Assembly (NCBI GenBank): GCA_016789785.1
Contig: JAEUQE010000153.1
Coordinates: 1 to 21,609 of the forward strand
Origin: Bryobacterales bacterium
GTDB taxonomy: Bacteria > Acidobacteriota > Terriglobia > Bryobacterales > Bryobacteraceae
Direction: 5' to 3'
Length of the DNA: 21,609 bases
The notes beneath the pieces were generated by a model. It saw only the letters and a program-made list of their open reading frames with translations. It was not told the origin of the DNA and did not search any database. Below, piece after piece: positions 1 through 8,998 of the stretch. Each line of letters opens with the position of its first letter. The stretch's first letter is position 1. Both the position numbers and the translations under genes were made by a program.

Positions 1-1967
1 TGCCTGGCGTGAAAGTGAACTCCGCATATGGCGAGACGATTCAATGGCTGCCCGGTAGCCGCGCGCTGTTGGTACAGTCCGTTCCGGCAGCGCGAGGCAA
101 GGCGCCGGAAGCGCCCGTTGTGCCGGCGGGACCGAAGATCCAGGAGGCAAGTGGCAAGTACTCGCCTGTGCGCACGTATCAGGATCTGTTGACGAGTGCT
201 CACGACGAAGACCTCTTTGATTACTACGCGACCGCGCAGCCGATGCTGGTGGACGCGGCTTCGGGAAAGGCCACTGCGTTTGGCGAGCCAGGGCTCTATC
301 GCTCGATGGATCCGTCGCCCGATGGGAACCTCGTGATGTTCACAAAGGTCCACCGGCCCTATTCGCTTCTGCATCCGCACAGCGCGTTTCCCACCGACGT
401 GGGTTTGTGGGACAAGAACGGTAAGTTGGTGAAGACGCTGTTCCGCAAACCGTTGGAAGACGCGGTGCCGATTGACGGCGTGCCGGTGGGTCCGCGTGGG
501 ATCACATGGCGGCCCGATGAACCCGCGACGCTCGCGTGGGTGGAAGCTCTGGATGGCGGCGACTCAAAGAAGAAGGTGCCGCATCACGATCGCGTGATGA
601 GTTGGAAGGCTCCTTTTCAGGGCGAGGCAGCGGAGTGGATGCGCACGGAGCATCGCGCATTCGGAATGGATTGGGGCAAGGGCTTCGCGTTGGTGCGTGA
701 CTACGAACGCGCGCGGAGGTGGAGCAAGACGATGTATCTGAACCTGACGGACACAGGTACACAGCCGCGGGTAATCTTCAGCCGCAGCATTCAAGACCGC
801 TATCGCGATCCTGGTTCCCCCGTGGAAGAGACCACGCCCAGCGGACATCGGGTGCTGAGCCAGGATGGCGACTTCATCTATCTGAGCGGCACGGGCGCGG
901 CGCCCACGGGAGCACGCCCATTCCTCGACAAATTCAACCTCCGCACGGGCGAGACGCAACGCTTGTTCCGCTCGGCCGAGCAAGGCTACGAGCGGGTGGA
1001 GGCGCTGTTGAGCAGGGACGGGTCGCGGTTTCTCACTGAGCGCGAGAGTCCCACCGAGCCCCCGAATTACTTCGTGCGCACGGGATCCAGCGCGCCAGTG
1101 GCCGTCACCAACTTCAAAGACCCAACGCCCCAGATACGCGGGATCAAGAAGCAGTTGGTGACCTACAAGCGCGAGGACGGCGTGAATCTTTCTTTCACGC
1201 TGTTGCTGCCACCGGATTACAAGGAAGGAACGCGGCTCCCCACCGTGGTGTGGGCCTATCCGCGCGAGTTCGTGGATGCGGATACGGCAGGCCAGTTCGG
1301 CGGCTCCACGCAACGCTTCACCACAATCTCGGGCACATCGCATCTGTTCTTCCTGCTGATGGGATACGCAGTGCTGGATGATGCCGCGATGCCCGTGGTC
1401 GGACCGCCGGATACGGTGAACAACACCTATGTGGAGCAGGTGGTGTCGAGCGCGAAAGCAGCGATTGACAAGGCTGCGTCGATGGGCGTGACGGACCCCG
1501 AACGCGTGGGCGCCGGCGGACACAGCTACGGCGCGTTCATGACGGCGAATCTGCTGGCGCATTCCGATCTCTTCCGCGCGGGCATCGCTCGCAGCGGCGC
1601 GTACAACCGCACGCTGACGCCGTTCGGATTTCAAGCGGAACCGCGCACGTTCTGGGAAGCGCAGGAGATCTACATGCGGATGTCGCCATTCATGGTGGCC
1701 AACAAGATCAAGGAGCCGATCCTGTTGATTCACGGCGAGGCGGACAACAACCCCGGCACATTTCCGATTCAGTCCGATCGCATGTACCAGGCGGTTCGCG
1801 GCAATGGAGGAACGGTGCGGCTGGTGTTTCTCCCGCACGAGTCCCATGGTTACGTTGGCCGCGAGTCCGTGGAACACACGCTGGCCGAGATGATCGAGTG
1901 GTTCGACCGCTACGTTAAGCGGAGCGGCGAAACCAGTAGAACATCGGGAGCCCAAGCAGCACGATAA
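1..1967 (+). CDS. S9 family peptidase, glutamyl endopeptidase type (5' end outside window)
   Basis: This is a serine exopeptidase/endopeptidase of the prolyl oligopeptidase clan. The reading frame is open to the left edge, so the start and roughly the first 150 residues (signal peptide and first propeller blades) are missing. The first visible in-frame GTG at position 9 is probably internal. The visible 650-odd residues comprise a beta-propeller part, then an alpha/beta-hydrolase domain from about residue 390 (numbered from position 9). The catalytic triad is visible: Ser506 in GGHSYGAF, Asp579 in HGEADNNPGT and His613 in PHESHGY. The motifs GIARSGAYNRTLTPFGFQ and EIYMRMSPF are typical of the plant chloroplast glutamyl endopeptidase (S9D) group rather than of classical DPP4 enzymes; that subgroup call comes from remembered family motifs. 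The 3' end overlaps the convergent permease gene by 53 nt. The likely role is degrading peptides in the periplasm, but location cannot be confirmed without the N-terminus. Confidence 0.9.
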   Translation, partial: PGVKVNSAYGETIQWLPGSRALLVQSVPAARGKAPEAPVVPAGPKIQEASGKYSPVRTYQDLLTSAHDEDLFDYYATAQPMLVDAASGKATAFGEPGLYRSMDPSPDGNLVMFTKVHRPYSLLHPHSAFPTDVGLWDKNGKLVKTLFRKPLEDAVPIDGVPVGPRGITWRPDEPATLAWVEALDGGDSKKKVPHHDRVMSWKAPFQGEAAEWMRTEHRAFGMDWGKGFALVRDYERARRWSKTMYLNLTDTGTQPRVIFSRSIQDRYRDPGSPVEETTPSGHRVLSQDGDFIYLSGTGAAPTGARPFLDKFNLRTGETQRLFRSAEQGYERVEALLSRDGSRFLTERESPTEPPNYFVRTGSSAPVAVTNFKDPTPQIRGIKKQLVTYKREDGVNLSFTLLLPPDYKEGTRLPTVVWAYPREFVDADTAGQFGGSTQRFTTISGTSHLFFLLMGYAVLDDAAMPVVGPPDTVNNTYVEQVVSSAKAAIDKAASMGVTDPERVGAGGHSYGAFMTANLLAHSDLFRAGIARSGAYNRTLTPFGFQAEPRTFWEAQEIYMRMSPFMVANKIKEPILLIHGEADNNPGTFPIQSDRMYQAVRGNGGTVRLVFLPHESHGYVGRESVEHTLAEMIEWFDRYVKRSGETSRTSGAQAAR

Positions 1968-3399
1968 CCAGGCCGGGCCACGTGGTGGACGGACGGTACG
2001 CAAACAAGACGAGGAGCACGGTGGCTGCGCCGAGAATGTAGAGCGCTGGCACGAACGGATAGCCGAATGCGCGGTAAGGGCGGTCCGCATCGGGGCGCGT
2101 GGCGCGAAGACGAAAGATGCCGGCGACCGTGAGAATGTAGAAGATCAGCGCGGCGGAGATCACATAGTCGAGCAGGTCGCCGTAGAGATTGCCGTAGCGG
2201 TTGGTTTCGCTGTTGAAGGTGCGTGGAAGAATCAACAACACCGACCATGCACCTTGAAGCATCAGCGCCCATCCGGGAACGAAAGCGTGATTCAACTCGC
2301 CGGCGGAACGAAAGAACAGGCCGTCACGCGCCATGGCGAAGTAGGCTCGCGCACCGGCGAGGATCAGGCCGTTGATGCAACCAAAGGTCGAGATCATGAT
2401 GGCGATGGCCATGATCGCGGTGCCCGCGCCTGGAAACACTCGCTGAAGCGTCGCGGTGGCGACACGGTCCGACGCTGCGTTTTGAATCTCACCGAGCGGC
2501 AGCGTGACGAGATAACCGAGGTTGGTGAGCATGTAGAGGCCGATCACCACACCGGTCCCGATGGCAAGCGACAGCGGGATATTGCGCTTCGGGTTGATCA
2601 CTTCGCCCGCGGTGAACGTGATGTTGTTCCACGCGTCGGCGGAAAACAGCGAGCCGGTTTGCGAAATGCAGATTGCGACGAACAGGCCGTACACGGTGGC
2701 TGCGGTGAGGCCCGGAGCAAGCGTGTCGAAACCACGAGGCGTCCACGGATTGCCGAAGTTCTCGCGCACGGCGTCAGGGTTCCAGCCGAGAAAGAGCCCA
2801 ATGGCGATCAGTCCCAGCAGACCACCGGTCTTCGCGACGGTGAAGACATTCTGGACGATCTTGCCGTATTCGAGGCCGCGCGAATTCGTCCACGTGAGAA
2901 GGGCGATGACGAGCACGCCGAGCAACTGCGCGGTGGAAAGCGAGATCGCGTAGCCAGAAGTGAGATGGATGGGCGGGATCAGGTAGCTGCTCTCGGAGAT
3001 GGAGGGGAAGAGCACGCCAGTGAAGCGCGCGAAGCCAACCGCCACGGCGGCGATGGTGCCAGTCTGGATCACCATGAACAGCGTCCATCCGTAAAGGAAG
3101 CCCCAGACCGGTGAGAACGCCTCGCGCAGGTAGACATACTGTCCACCCGCTTTCGGCATCATTGCCGCGAGTTCGCCATAGGAGAGTGCGCCGGCAACAG
3201 TGAGAAGCCCTGTGAGCAACCACGCAACAAGCAGCCAACCAGGCGCCCCGGTGTGACGGGCCATTTCCGCGGAGACGATGAAGATGCCGGATCCGATCAT
3301 GGAGCCGATGACGATCATCGTGGAATCGAGCAGGCCGAGCTGGCGGTGGAATTCCGGGGCGCTTTGTGCGCTCATGCGTGCGGCTGTGGGTTCGGCCAT
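1915..3399 (-). CDS. APC superfamily amino acid permease
   Basis: This is a 494-residue inner-membrane permease of the amino acid-polyamine-organocation family, with about twelve hydrophobic segments. The diagnostic N-terminal motif GSMIGSGIF lies at about residues 32-40, the broken first helix that binds the substrate backbone. It is followed by a GELAAMMPKAGGQYVYLREAF motif typical of LAT/SteT-like exchangers and permeases. The substrate cannot be read from sequence; an amino acid is likely. The start is placed at ATG 3399 (MAEPTAAR). A longer frame to 3486 would overlap the kinase C-terminus and adds a non-membrane leader. There is no Shine-Dalgarno sequence, but TACCAT lies 7 nt before the ATG, which suggests a leaderless transcript. 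MSAQ at 3375 is the alternative start. The gene is last in the minus-strand run after a peptidase and a kinase, so it may take up the products of peptide digestion; that link is inference. Confidence 0.9.
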   Translation of the reverse strand: MAEPTAARMSAQSAPEFHRQLGLLDSTMIVIGSMIGSGIFIVSAEMARHTGAPGWLLVAWLLTGLLTVAGALSYGELAAMMPKAGGQYVYLREAFSPVWGFLYGWTLFMVIQTGTIAAVAVGFARFTGVLFPSISESSYLIPPIHLTSGYAISLSTAQLLGVLVIALLTWTNSRGLEYGKIVQNVFTVAKTGGLLGLIAIGLFLGWNPDAVRENFGNPWTPRGFDTLAPGLTAATVYGLFVAICISQTGSLFSADAWNNITFTAGEVINPKRNIPLSLAIGTGVVIGLYMLTNLGYLVTLPLGEIQNAASDRVATATLQRVFPGAGTAIMAIAIMISTFGCINGLILAGARAYFAMARDGLFFRSAGELNHAFVPGWALMLQGAWSVLLILPRTFNSETNRYGNLYGDLLDYVISAALIFYILTVAGIFRLRATRPDADRPYRAFGYPFVPALYILGAATVLLVLFAYRPSTTWPGLVIVLLGLPMFYWFRRSA

Positions 3400-3406
3400 A
3401 GGAACG

Positions 3407-3412
3407 ATGGTA
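3407..3412 (-). promoter_or_regulatory. Candidate -10 hexamer for leaderless permease mRNA
   Basis: TACCAT on the minus strand ends 7 nt before ATG 3399, and no purine-rich Shine-Dalgarno sequence lies between. It matches the consensus TATAAT at 4 of 6 positions. If used, transcription would begin at or next to the start codon. No convincing -35 was identified. Confidence 0.4.
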
Positions 3413-3455
3413 ACCCGAGCGGGGGTGAGTCTCGTGGAGAGGTACGCCGAGCGCT

Positions 3456-5954
3456 TCAGTTCACGCGGCCTCTCGTGTCGAGCCATTTCGCGAGAGTGCC
3501 GTGCAGTACGGCAAGCGAAACGGGCTTCGAGATGTAGTCATCCATGCCTGCGTCAAGGCACTTCTCGCGAACACCGGGAAGCGCGCTGGCGGTGAGTGCG
3601 ACAATCACGTTGCGATGACCTGAGGCTTCCTGCATACGGATTTCGCGCGCCGCCTGATACCCGTCCACTTCCGGCATCTGACAATCGAGCAGGATCAGGT
3701 CGTACCGTTCGCGGAGTGCGGCTTCCACAGCTTGCCTGCCATCATGAACCACATGGACCGCGCAGCCGATCTTCTCGATCATGCGCACAGCGACAAGGCG
3801 ATTGATCGGATTGTCTTCGGCAAGAAGAATCCGGCCCTTGCGAAGGGTGGGCGAGGGGACGGTGGGCCTGGATGAGCGGTCATGGTCATCGGGTGCGATG
3901 TCAAAGGGAATCCGGCACCAGAACGTCGACCCGGCACCGGTGTCACTTTCGAGGCCAATCTGTCCGCCCATTGCCAGAACGAGTCGGCGGCAGATCGCGA
4001 GTCCCAGCCCGGTGCCGCCAAACCGGCGCGTCGTGGAGGCATCCGCCTGGACAAACGGCTCAAACAGGCCTGCCTGCGATTCCCGCGGGACTCCGATGCC
4101 CGTGTCGGTTACGTCAAAGTGCAGCGTTGCGGACCCGGCGTGTGCCTCATGCACGGAAATCCTCAGGATGACCGACCCTTCGTGAGTGAACTTCACCGCG
4201 TTACTGAGCAGATTGATCAACACTTGATGAAGCCGGGCGGGGTCGCCATAGATCATCTCGGGAAGCCCTGGGTCAAACTCGACGATGAGAGCGAGTTCCT
4301 TGCGGCTCGCATCCAGACGAACCATGTCCACGGACTTCTGGATCACTTCGAAAAGGCTGAAGCGGATGCGTTCGAGAATCGTGCGGCCGGACTCGATCTT
4401 ACTGAAGTCGAGAACGTCGTTGATGAGCAACAGAAGGAGATTGGCGGCGTTGGAGATGCTCTGCGCGTCGTCCCGCTGTTGCCCCTCGAGTCCGCTGTCG
4501 ATGAGCAAGTCGGCCATTCCGAGAATCGCGTTCAACGGCGTGCGGATCTCGTGACTGATGGTGGCAAGGAAGTCGCTTTTCACCTGGCTTGCGGCTTCGG
4601 CTTTGCGTCGCGCCGCGGCGAGTTCCAGGATGGTCTGGCGCAGTTGAAGCGAGGTGAGACGTTCCGCCTCGCGGGCGGCCTCGAGTTCCTGGGTGTACCG
4701 AAGCAACGCCTCCTCCGCGCGCTTGCGCTCCAGCTCAGCGGAGGCCCGTGCCGCGAAGATCTTGAGAAGTGAATTCGCAAGAGGAACCTCGTGCAGTTCC
4801 TTTTTCCACATGACCGCAACCAGCCCCAGCGGCCGGCCAAGACGGTCGGAGAGCGGCATGCCCACGTAGGATTCAATACCGAGTTGCACCGCCATTTCAT
4901 CGTGCGGAAACAGTTCGCGGAGACGCGAGGGATAACAGCCAACCCCGGCGCTCAGCACAACTTCGCAGGGAGCCCCGGAGACCGCATACTCCAGTCCTTC
5001 GGAGTACTCGCCTTCGGAGATAAGCGCGTGACAACGGATGCGTCCAGCGCCCTCACCCGGAATGTGTTCGCCGATCAGGGCATGATCCGCGTTGAGCGCT
5101 TCGGCAAGGCGTTCCACAAGGGAGCGCAGGAAACCCGCGCCAGTCTCGGCGGCAACCCCCTTAGCCGTGGCTACCAGAATGTCCTGGACTCGCTTCCGGT
5201 CTGTGATGTCCTGAAACGAGATCAGGGCACTGGAAACCTCACCGCTATCGGGATCGCGCACGGGTTCGGCATGAATCATCAGCCAGCGAACGGGCCCTCC
5301 CGGTTGAGGCGACATGCCCCGAATCGCGCCCCGAACCGCCTGACCGGTCCGGATACATTCTTGCCAGATCATTTCGCCGCGCTGAACCTGGGTACCGTCC
5401 TCCTTGACGATGTGATGGGTCGGCTCGGCTGCGGACCGCAAGAGTTTCGCCTCGAGCGAAACGATTTCCCCGGCGGCCCGGTTCATGTGCAGGATCTCGC
5501 CTGACTTCGCGATCATCATCACACCGGCGGGTACCAGCTCGAAGAGGTCCCGGAGTTGGGATTCGCTTTGACGCAGAGCGAGTTGCGAGTTCCAGCGCTC
5601 GGTGATGTTCAGGAAGGACACCGCAAATTCATCCCCCCCAATCGGGAAGGCCATGATGTCGAAACGGCGCTGAAGACTGGGAACGAAGACCTCCAACTGC
5701 TGGGCCGCGGCGGAGCGAACCACATGGTCATAGAGCGCCACCAGTCCGCTTTCTGGAAGTCCAGGCACCACTTCCGAAGCGCGCTTGCCGATCACACAGG
5801 GCCGTAGTCCGGTGAGCTCGTAGAAGGCGGCATTCACTTCCTGAAAGACATAGTCGATCGCGTTGCCTGCGCTGTCTCGAACCATGGTATGCAACGCCAA
5901 GCCGGCACGCGAGTGCTCGAAGAATCTTCGGTACTTGCTGGACTTTTCCGGCAT
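3456..5954 (-). CDS. Hybrid sensor histidine kinase (PAS-PAS-GAF-HisKA-HATPase-REC)
   Basis: This is an 832-residue hybrid two-component kinase without obvious membrane helices, so it is likely cytoplasmic. Domains in order are PAS (about 8-118), a second PAS with PAC tail (about 125-255), GAF (about 265-405), a charged coiled coil (about 410-455), HisKA with phospho-accepting His468 in ISHEIRTPLN, HATPase_c (about 570-690; the N box with LLSNAVKF, the DTGIGV box and GGTGLGLAI are all intact), and a C-terminal receiver (about 706-825). The receiver has the acidic pair in LLAEDNP, phospho-acceptor Asp757 in LILLDCQMPEVDG and the conserved lysine in YISKPVS. No DNA-binding output domain, response regulator or Hpt protein is encoded nearby, so it is an orphan whose partner lies elsewhere. 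The start at ATG 5954 lies 40 nt after the S9 peptidase stop. The ligand sensed by the PAS and GAF domains is unknown. Confidence 0.93.
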   Translation of the reverse strand: MPEKSSKYRRFFEHSRAGLALHTMVRDSAGNAIDYVFQEVNAAFYELTGLRPCVIGKRASEVVPGLPESGLVALYDHVVRSAAAQQLEVFVPSLQRRFDIMAFPIGGDEFAVSFLNITERWNSQLALRQSESQLRDLFELVPAGVMMIAKSGEILHMNRAAGEIVSLEAKLLRSAAEPTHHIVKEDGTQVQRGEMIWQECIRTGQAVRGAIRGMSPQPGGPVRWLMIHAEPVRDPDSGEVSSALISFQDITDRKRVQDILVATAKGVAAETGAGFLRSLVERLAEALNADHALIGEHIPGEGAGRIRCHALISEGEYSEGLEYAVSGAPCEVVLSAGVGCYPSRLRELFPHDEMAVQLGIESYVGMPLSDRLGRPLGLVAVMWKKELHEVPLANSLLKIFAARASAELERKRAEEALLRYTQELEAAREAERLTSLQLRQTILELAAARRKAEAASQVKSDFLATISHEIRTPLNAILGMADLLIDSGLEGQQRDDAQSISNAANLLLLLINDVLDFSKIESGRTILERIRFSLFEVIQKSVDMVRLDASRKELALIVEFDPGLPEMIYGDPARLHQVLINLLSNAVKFTHEGSVILRISVHEAHAGSATLHFDVTDTGIGVPRESQAGLFEPFVQADASTTRRFGGTGLGLAICRRLVLAMGGQIGLESDTGAGSTFWCRIPFDIAPDDHDRSSRPTVPSPTLRKGRILLAEDNPINRLVAVRMIEKIGCAVHVVHDGRQAVEAALRERYDLILLDCQMPEVDGYQAAREIRMQEASGHRNVIVALTASALPGVREKCLDAGMDDYISKPVSLAVLHGTLAKWLDTRGRVN

Positions 5955-5975
5955 GCCTCGGGTTGTCGGTTCGGC

Positions 5976-5985
5976 TTAAGCTTAA
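5976..5985. repeat. 10-bp perfect palindrome upstream of the kinase gene
   Basis: TTAAGCTTAA is self-complementary and sits in the 40-nt gap between the S9 peptidase stop and the histidine kinase start. It is AT-rich within GC-rich surroundings. It could be an operator half-region or part of a promoter, but a 10-bp palindrome alone is weak evidence. Confidence 0.3.
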
Positions 5986-5994
5986 CAGAAAACG

Positions 5995-8946
5995 TCATGG
6001 CTGCCTATCCCCACTCGGTTTTTCTTCGAAAAATCTCTTCATTTTCTCTTTTTCCTGCTCACGCTCGACGTACGGGATGCCGCGCTCCATCCACTCGGGC
6101 TTGGGCGAACCCTTCAGATGATGATCGAAGTACTGCTGCATGCGAACGGTCCAGTCTTTCTGGTTGGGGCGTCTGCGCAGCCCGTGCGGTTCACCGTTGT
6201 AGTTGAACAGATACACTTCCTTGCCAAGGCGGCGCAGCGCCAGGAAGTACTCGATCCCCTGATACCACGGCACTGCGTCGTCATTATCGTTATGCAGCAT
6301 CAACAGAGGTGTGCGGACACGATCGGCCGAGAATATAGGAGAATTCTCAATGAATCGCATCGGATATTGCCAGATGGTACCGCCGATGCGGCTCTGCGAC
6401 TTCTCGTACTGAAACTGGCGCGGCAAGCCCGTTCCCCAGCGGATTCCGTCGTAGGCGCTGATCATGTTCGCAACAGGCGCACCCGCGGCGGCGGCCTTGA
6501 AACGGGTGGTCTGCGTGATCATGTACGAGATCTGATAGCCGCCCCAACTGTGTCCCTGGATACCGATGGCATTCTCGTCGACGAAACCGCGATCCGCAAC
6601 GGCCTGGATCGCGGGCAGAACGCACTTCAGGGCACTCTGTCCCGGATAGCCGATCGTATAGGCGATATCCGGGGTCAGCACGAGATACCCGTTGCTCACG
6701 TAGTAAGGGATGTTGACGGATGTGCCCGGCTGCGGATTGCGGAAGGAGTGGACAGTCTGCGAAAGCCTCTCATAGATATAGACGATCATCGGATACTTCT
6801 TCTTCGGGTCGAAGTTCTCCGGCTTGTACAGAGCAGCCTGCAGTGGGGCGCCGTCCGTGCTGCGGAAACTCAGCAATTCGGCGGATCCCCAGAGCAGCGA
6901 GTCCTTCTGCGGATTGGCATGAGAGGCTTTCTTCACACTGGCGAACGTCGAATCCGTGACGTGCAAATCTGGAAATTCGTCAAAGCGCTCGGCCGTGAGA
7001 AGGACCGTGTCTCGATTCTTCGCCTTGGTGGGGTTGGAGAACCGCTTCGCCGCCATGAGTAGCTTCTCAGGAGGACCGTCCTTGTCCAGGCGGTCACGCC
7101 AGAACCCGGATTCACGAGTACGCAGATTCTGTGCGGCAAGCAGCAGCGGTTTCGCGGGATCGGCGGTTGGCCGCTCCCCCGGAGTGCGCTCCTCATCGTC
7201 GAACCGGAGAATCCGAAACTCCACTTGCTCACGGCGCCCGATTCCATCGGTGACCGCCCGGGAGCGGGAACCGTCCGCGTGGAGAAGCCACACGTCGTAG
7301 CGGTCGTTGACGAGAATCGCGGAGCTGTCTTTCGTCCACAGTGCGAAACCATAGGGAGACCGGTAGCCGGGCGTATCCTGTTCTTCATTGAAGAACGCAA
7401 CACCGAGGCTTTCCGTGAGGTTTGTGGTCTTGCCGGTGGCGGCCTCGTAGCTGGTCCAGTCCTTTCCATTAAACGAAGCGAGGTACCGGCCATCGGGAGA
7501 AGGCGTGTAGGTCCCACGGGTCTTGCGGAAAAGCAGCTTTCGCGAGCCTGACGCCGTATCCACGAGATAGGTGTCGTTGAAGCGCTCCCCGAACTCAACC
7601 ATCGGGCGATATTCGCGGTCGTCGGTGCCGATCGCGAGTTTCGCATCATCGAAGAGCGAGAGGTCGGACATGGTAGCGTCGGCAAGTTGCGTGGTGGCGT
7701 TCGAGGCGAACTGATACACAGCACGATAACTGCGGGAGCGTTCCTGGTCGGCACGTACCTTCTGCATGGACTGCACATTCTCATCACGCCAATGCCACAG
7801 GTCGGCGGTGACGGTTTCGGCGGCCTCTGTGGCGGCGGCGCCTGTGTTGTCGCGCACAGGCCGGGCCGGGGCGGTACTGAAAAAGAGGCGCGACCCATCC
7901 TTTGAGAACTGAAGCGATCCGCGCTCACTGACGTTCCAGTTGGGCCGCATGCCCGGACCTCCGGTTGCGACCAGCGCCTCGGCCTTCTCCGCGCCGCGCT
8001 TCCAAAGATAGATGGCGAACTTCGGCTGCTTGTCGTTTGCCGTGTCGCGATCGGTGTGGAAGACCGCACGCTGCTGAGGCTCATCCCACTGAAGGCCCTG
8101 ATACTTGCCTTTGCCCGAGGCAAGCGTGTTGGATGCGTTGGTGGCGGTGTTCACGGCGTAGATGCCGTTGGCCTCGGCCTTGCGGGACGAGACGGTGTAG
8201 AGAAGCAGTTCGCCATCTTTCGAAAACTCGAAGGAAACCACATCCGCGAACTTGCGCTCCGCGCCGTCATTGAGGTCGCGCAGCGTCATCTCAGCGCCAT
8301 AACGGGCAGTGCTCCCCGGCCTGGATGTGGCGCCTCGCGATGCTCTCTGATCGCCGTCGTCTTTGGCGGCCTCGGCGGCGGTCTGCTCGGGGGCGGCGGA
8401 CTCCTTCACGTAAGCGAGCCAGCGCCCGCTCTCCTTCGGCGTAGAGAAACTGCGCACGGCTGGCAGCTTCACGGGGTCGCCGCCGGAAAGGCCGACGATC
8501 ACAAGCTCGCCCTTCGGCATCTCTTCCGGTTTCTTCTTTGCCTTGCGGGCCTCGGCGAGTCCGGACTTCGACGGAAAGGTCGTGAAGACGAGATGGGAAC
8601 CGTTGGAGGTGAACGCGAGCGAAATGCCGCGCGCTGATGGTGCGGGCCCGGGCTCGGATGGTTCGCCCTCGGAAGATGATGAGGGAGCAGTTGGTCTCGC
8701 ACCAGCGAGGAACCGGCGCTCCTGGCCTGTTTCGAGGTCTCGCAGCACCACCTCACCATCGCCGTCCTGCGGAAACAGCGCGTAGGCGAGATGCTTTCCG
8801 TCCGGGGACAGACGCTGATTGCCGATGGAGCGCCATGCATCGTAGTCGCGATGAGTGAGTGGACGCTTGGACGATTGCGCAAGTACCGCGGCAACCGTAA
8901 GCACCAGGGAGAGAATTCGCAGAGCCTGAAGGCGGGGCTTGACCAT
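5995..8946 (-). CDS. Secreted S9 family peptidase (prolyl oligopeptidase/DPP-like, large)
   Basis: This is a 983-residue exported serine peptidase. The start is ATG 8946 (MVKPRLQALRIL), which gives a clear signal peptide with a hydrophobic core LSLVLTVAAVLA and cleavage near residue 24. The longer frame to 9186 overlaps the isoprenyl transferase and has no export signal at its start. A WD40-like propeller occupies about residues 40-690, including low-complexity Ser/Glu/Pro and Ala/Asp-rich insertions in the first third. The C-terminal alpha/beta-hydrolase domain has a complete triad: Ser800 in QGHSWGGYQ, Asp889 in HNDNDDAVPW and His921 in GEPHGL. It is longer than DPP4-type enzymes (about 700 residues), as is common in Acidobacteriota. 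It likely trims peptides in the periplasm or outside the cell. It lies 52 nt after the isoprenyl transferase and 40 nt before the kinase, but also has its own candidate leaderless -10. Confidence 0.92.
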   Translation of the reverse strand: MVKPRLQALRILSLVLTVAAVLAQSSKRPLTHRDYDAWRSIGNQRLSPDGKHLAYALFPQDGDGEVVLRDLETGQERRFLAGARPTAPSSSSEGEPSEPGPAPSARGISLAFTSNGSHLVFTTFPSKSGLAEARKAKKKPEEMPKGELVIVGLSGGDPVKLPAVRSFSTPKESGRWLAYVKESAAPEQTAAEAAKDDGDQRASRGATSRPGSTARYGAEMTLRDLNDGAERKFADVVSFEFSKDGELLLYTVSSRKAEANGIYAVNTATNASNTLASGKGKYQGLQWDEPQQRAVFHTDRDTANDKQPKFAIYLWKRGAEKAEALVATGGPGMRPNWNVSERGSLQFSKDGSRLFFSTAPARPVRDNTGAAATEAAETVTADLWHWRDENVQSMQKVRADQERSRSYRAVYQFASNATTQLADATMSDLSLFDDAKLAIGTDDREYRPMVEFGERFNDTYLVDTASGSRKLLFRKTRGTYTPSPDGRYLASFNGKDWTSYEAATGKTTNLTESLGVAFFNEEQDTPGYRSPYGFALWTKDSSAILVNDRYDVWLLHADGSRSRAVTDGIGRREQVEFRILRFDDEERTPGERPTADPAKPLLLAAQNLRTRESGFWRDRLDKDGPPEKLLMAAKRFSNPTKAKNRDTVLLTAERFDEFPDLHVTDSTFASVKKASHANPQKDSLLWGSAELLSFRSTDGAPLQAALYKPENFDPKKKYPMIVYIYERLSQTVHSFRNPQPGTSVNIPYYVSNGYLVLTPDIAYTIGYPGQSALKCVLPAIQAVADRGFVDENAIGIQGHSWGGYQISYMITQTTRFKAAAAGAPVANMISAYDGIRWGTGLPRQFQYEKSQSRIGGTIWQYPMRFIENSPIFSADRVRTPLLMLHNDNDDAVPWYQGIEYFLALRRLGKEVYLFNYNGEPHGLRRRPNQKDWTVRMQQYFDHHLKGSPKPEWMERGIPYVEREQEKEKMKRFFEEKPSGDRQP

Positions 8947-8953
8947 AGCGCCT

Positions 8954-8959
8954 ATTCTA
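8954..8959 (-). promoter_or_regulatory. Candidate -10 hexamer for leaderless S9 peptidase mRNA
   Basis: TAGAAT (5 of 6 to TATAAT) on the minus strand ends 7 nt before ATG 8946. The nearest purine-rich GGAG is about 14 nt upstream of the ATG, too far for a normal ribosome binding site. The -35 region has no good match. The hexamer supports the choice of start and suggests transcription independent of the upstream gene. Confidence 0.5.
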
Positions 8960-8998
8960 GCTCCAGGGCAGAGGCAGAGCGGAACCGGCGGCGGATGC

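Noticed and set aside
564..2090. Long minus-strand open frame (508 codons) opposite the left S9 peptidase
   Set aside because: His/Arg/Ala-rich composition with no domain motif; it is antisense to a gene with a complete catalytic triad.
2254..3114. 286-codon plus-strand open frame opposite the permease
   Set aside because: Highly charged product with no hydrophobic core, typical of the complement of a membrane-protein gene.
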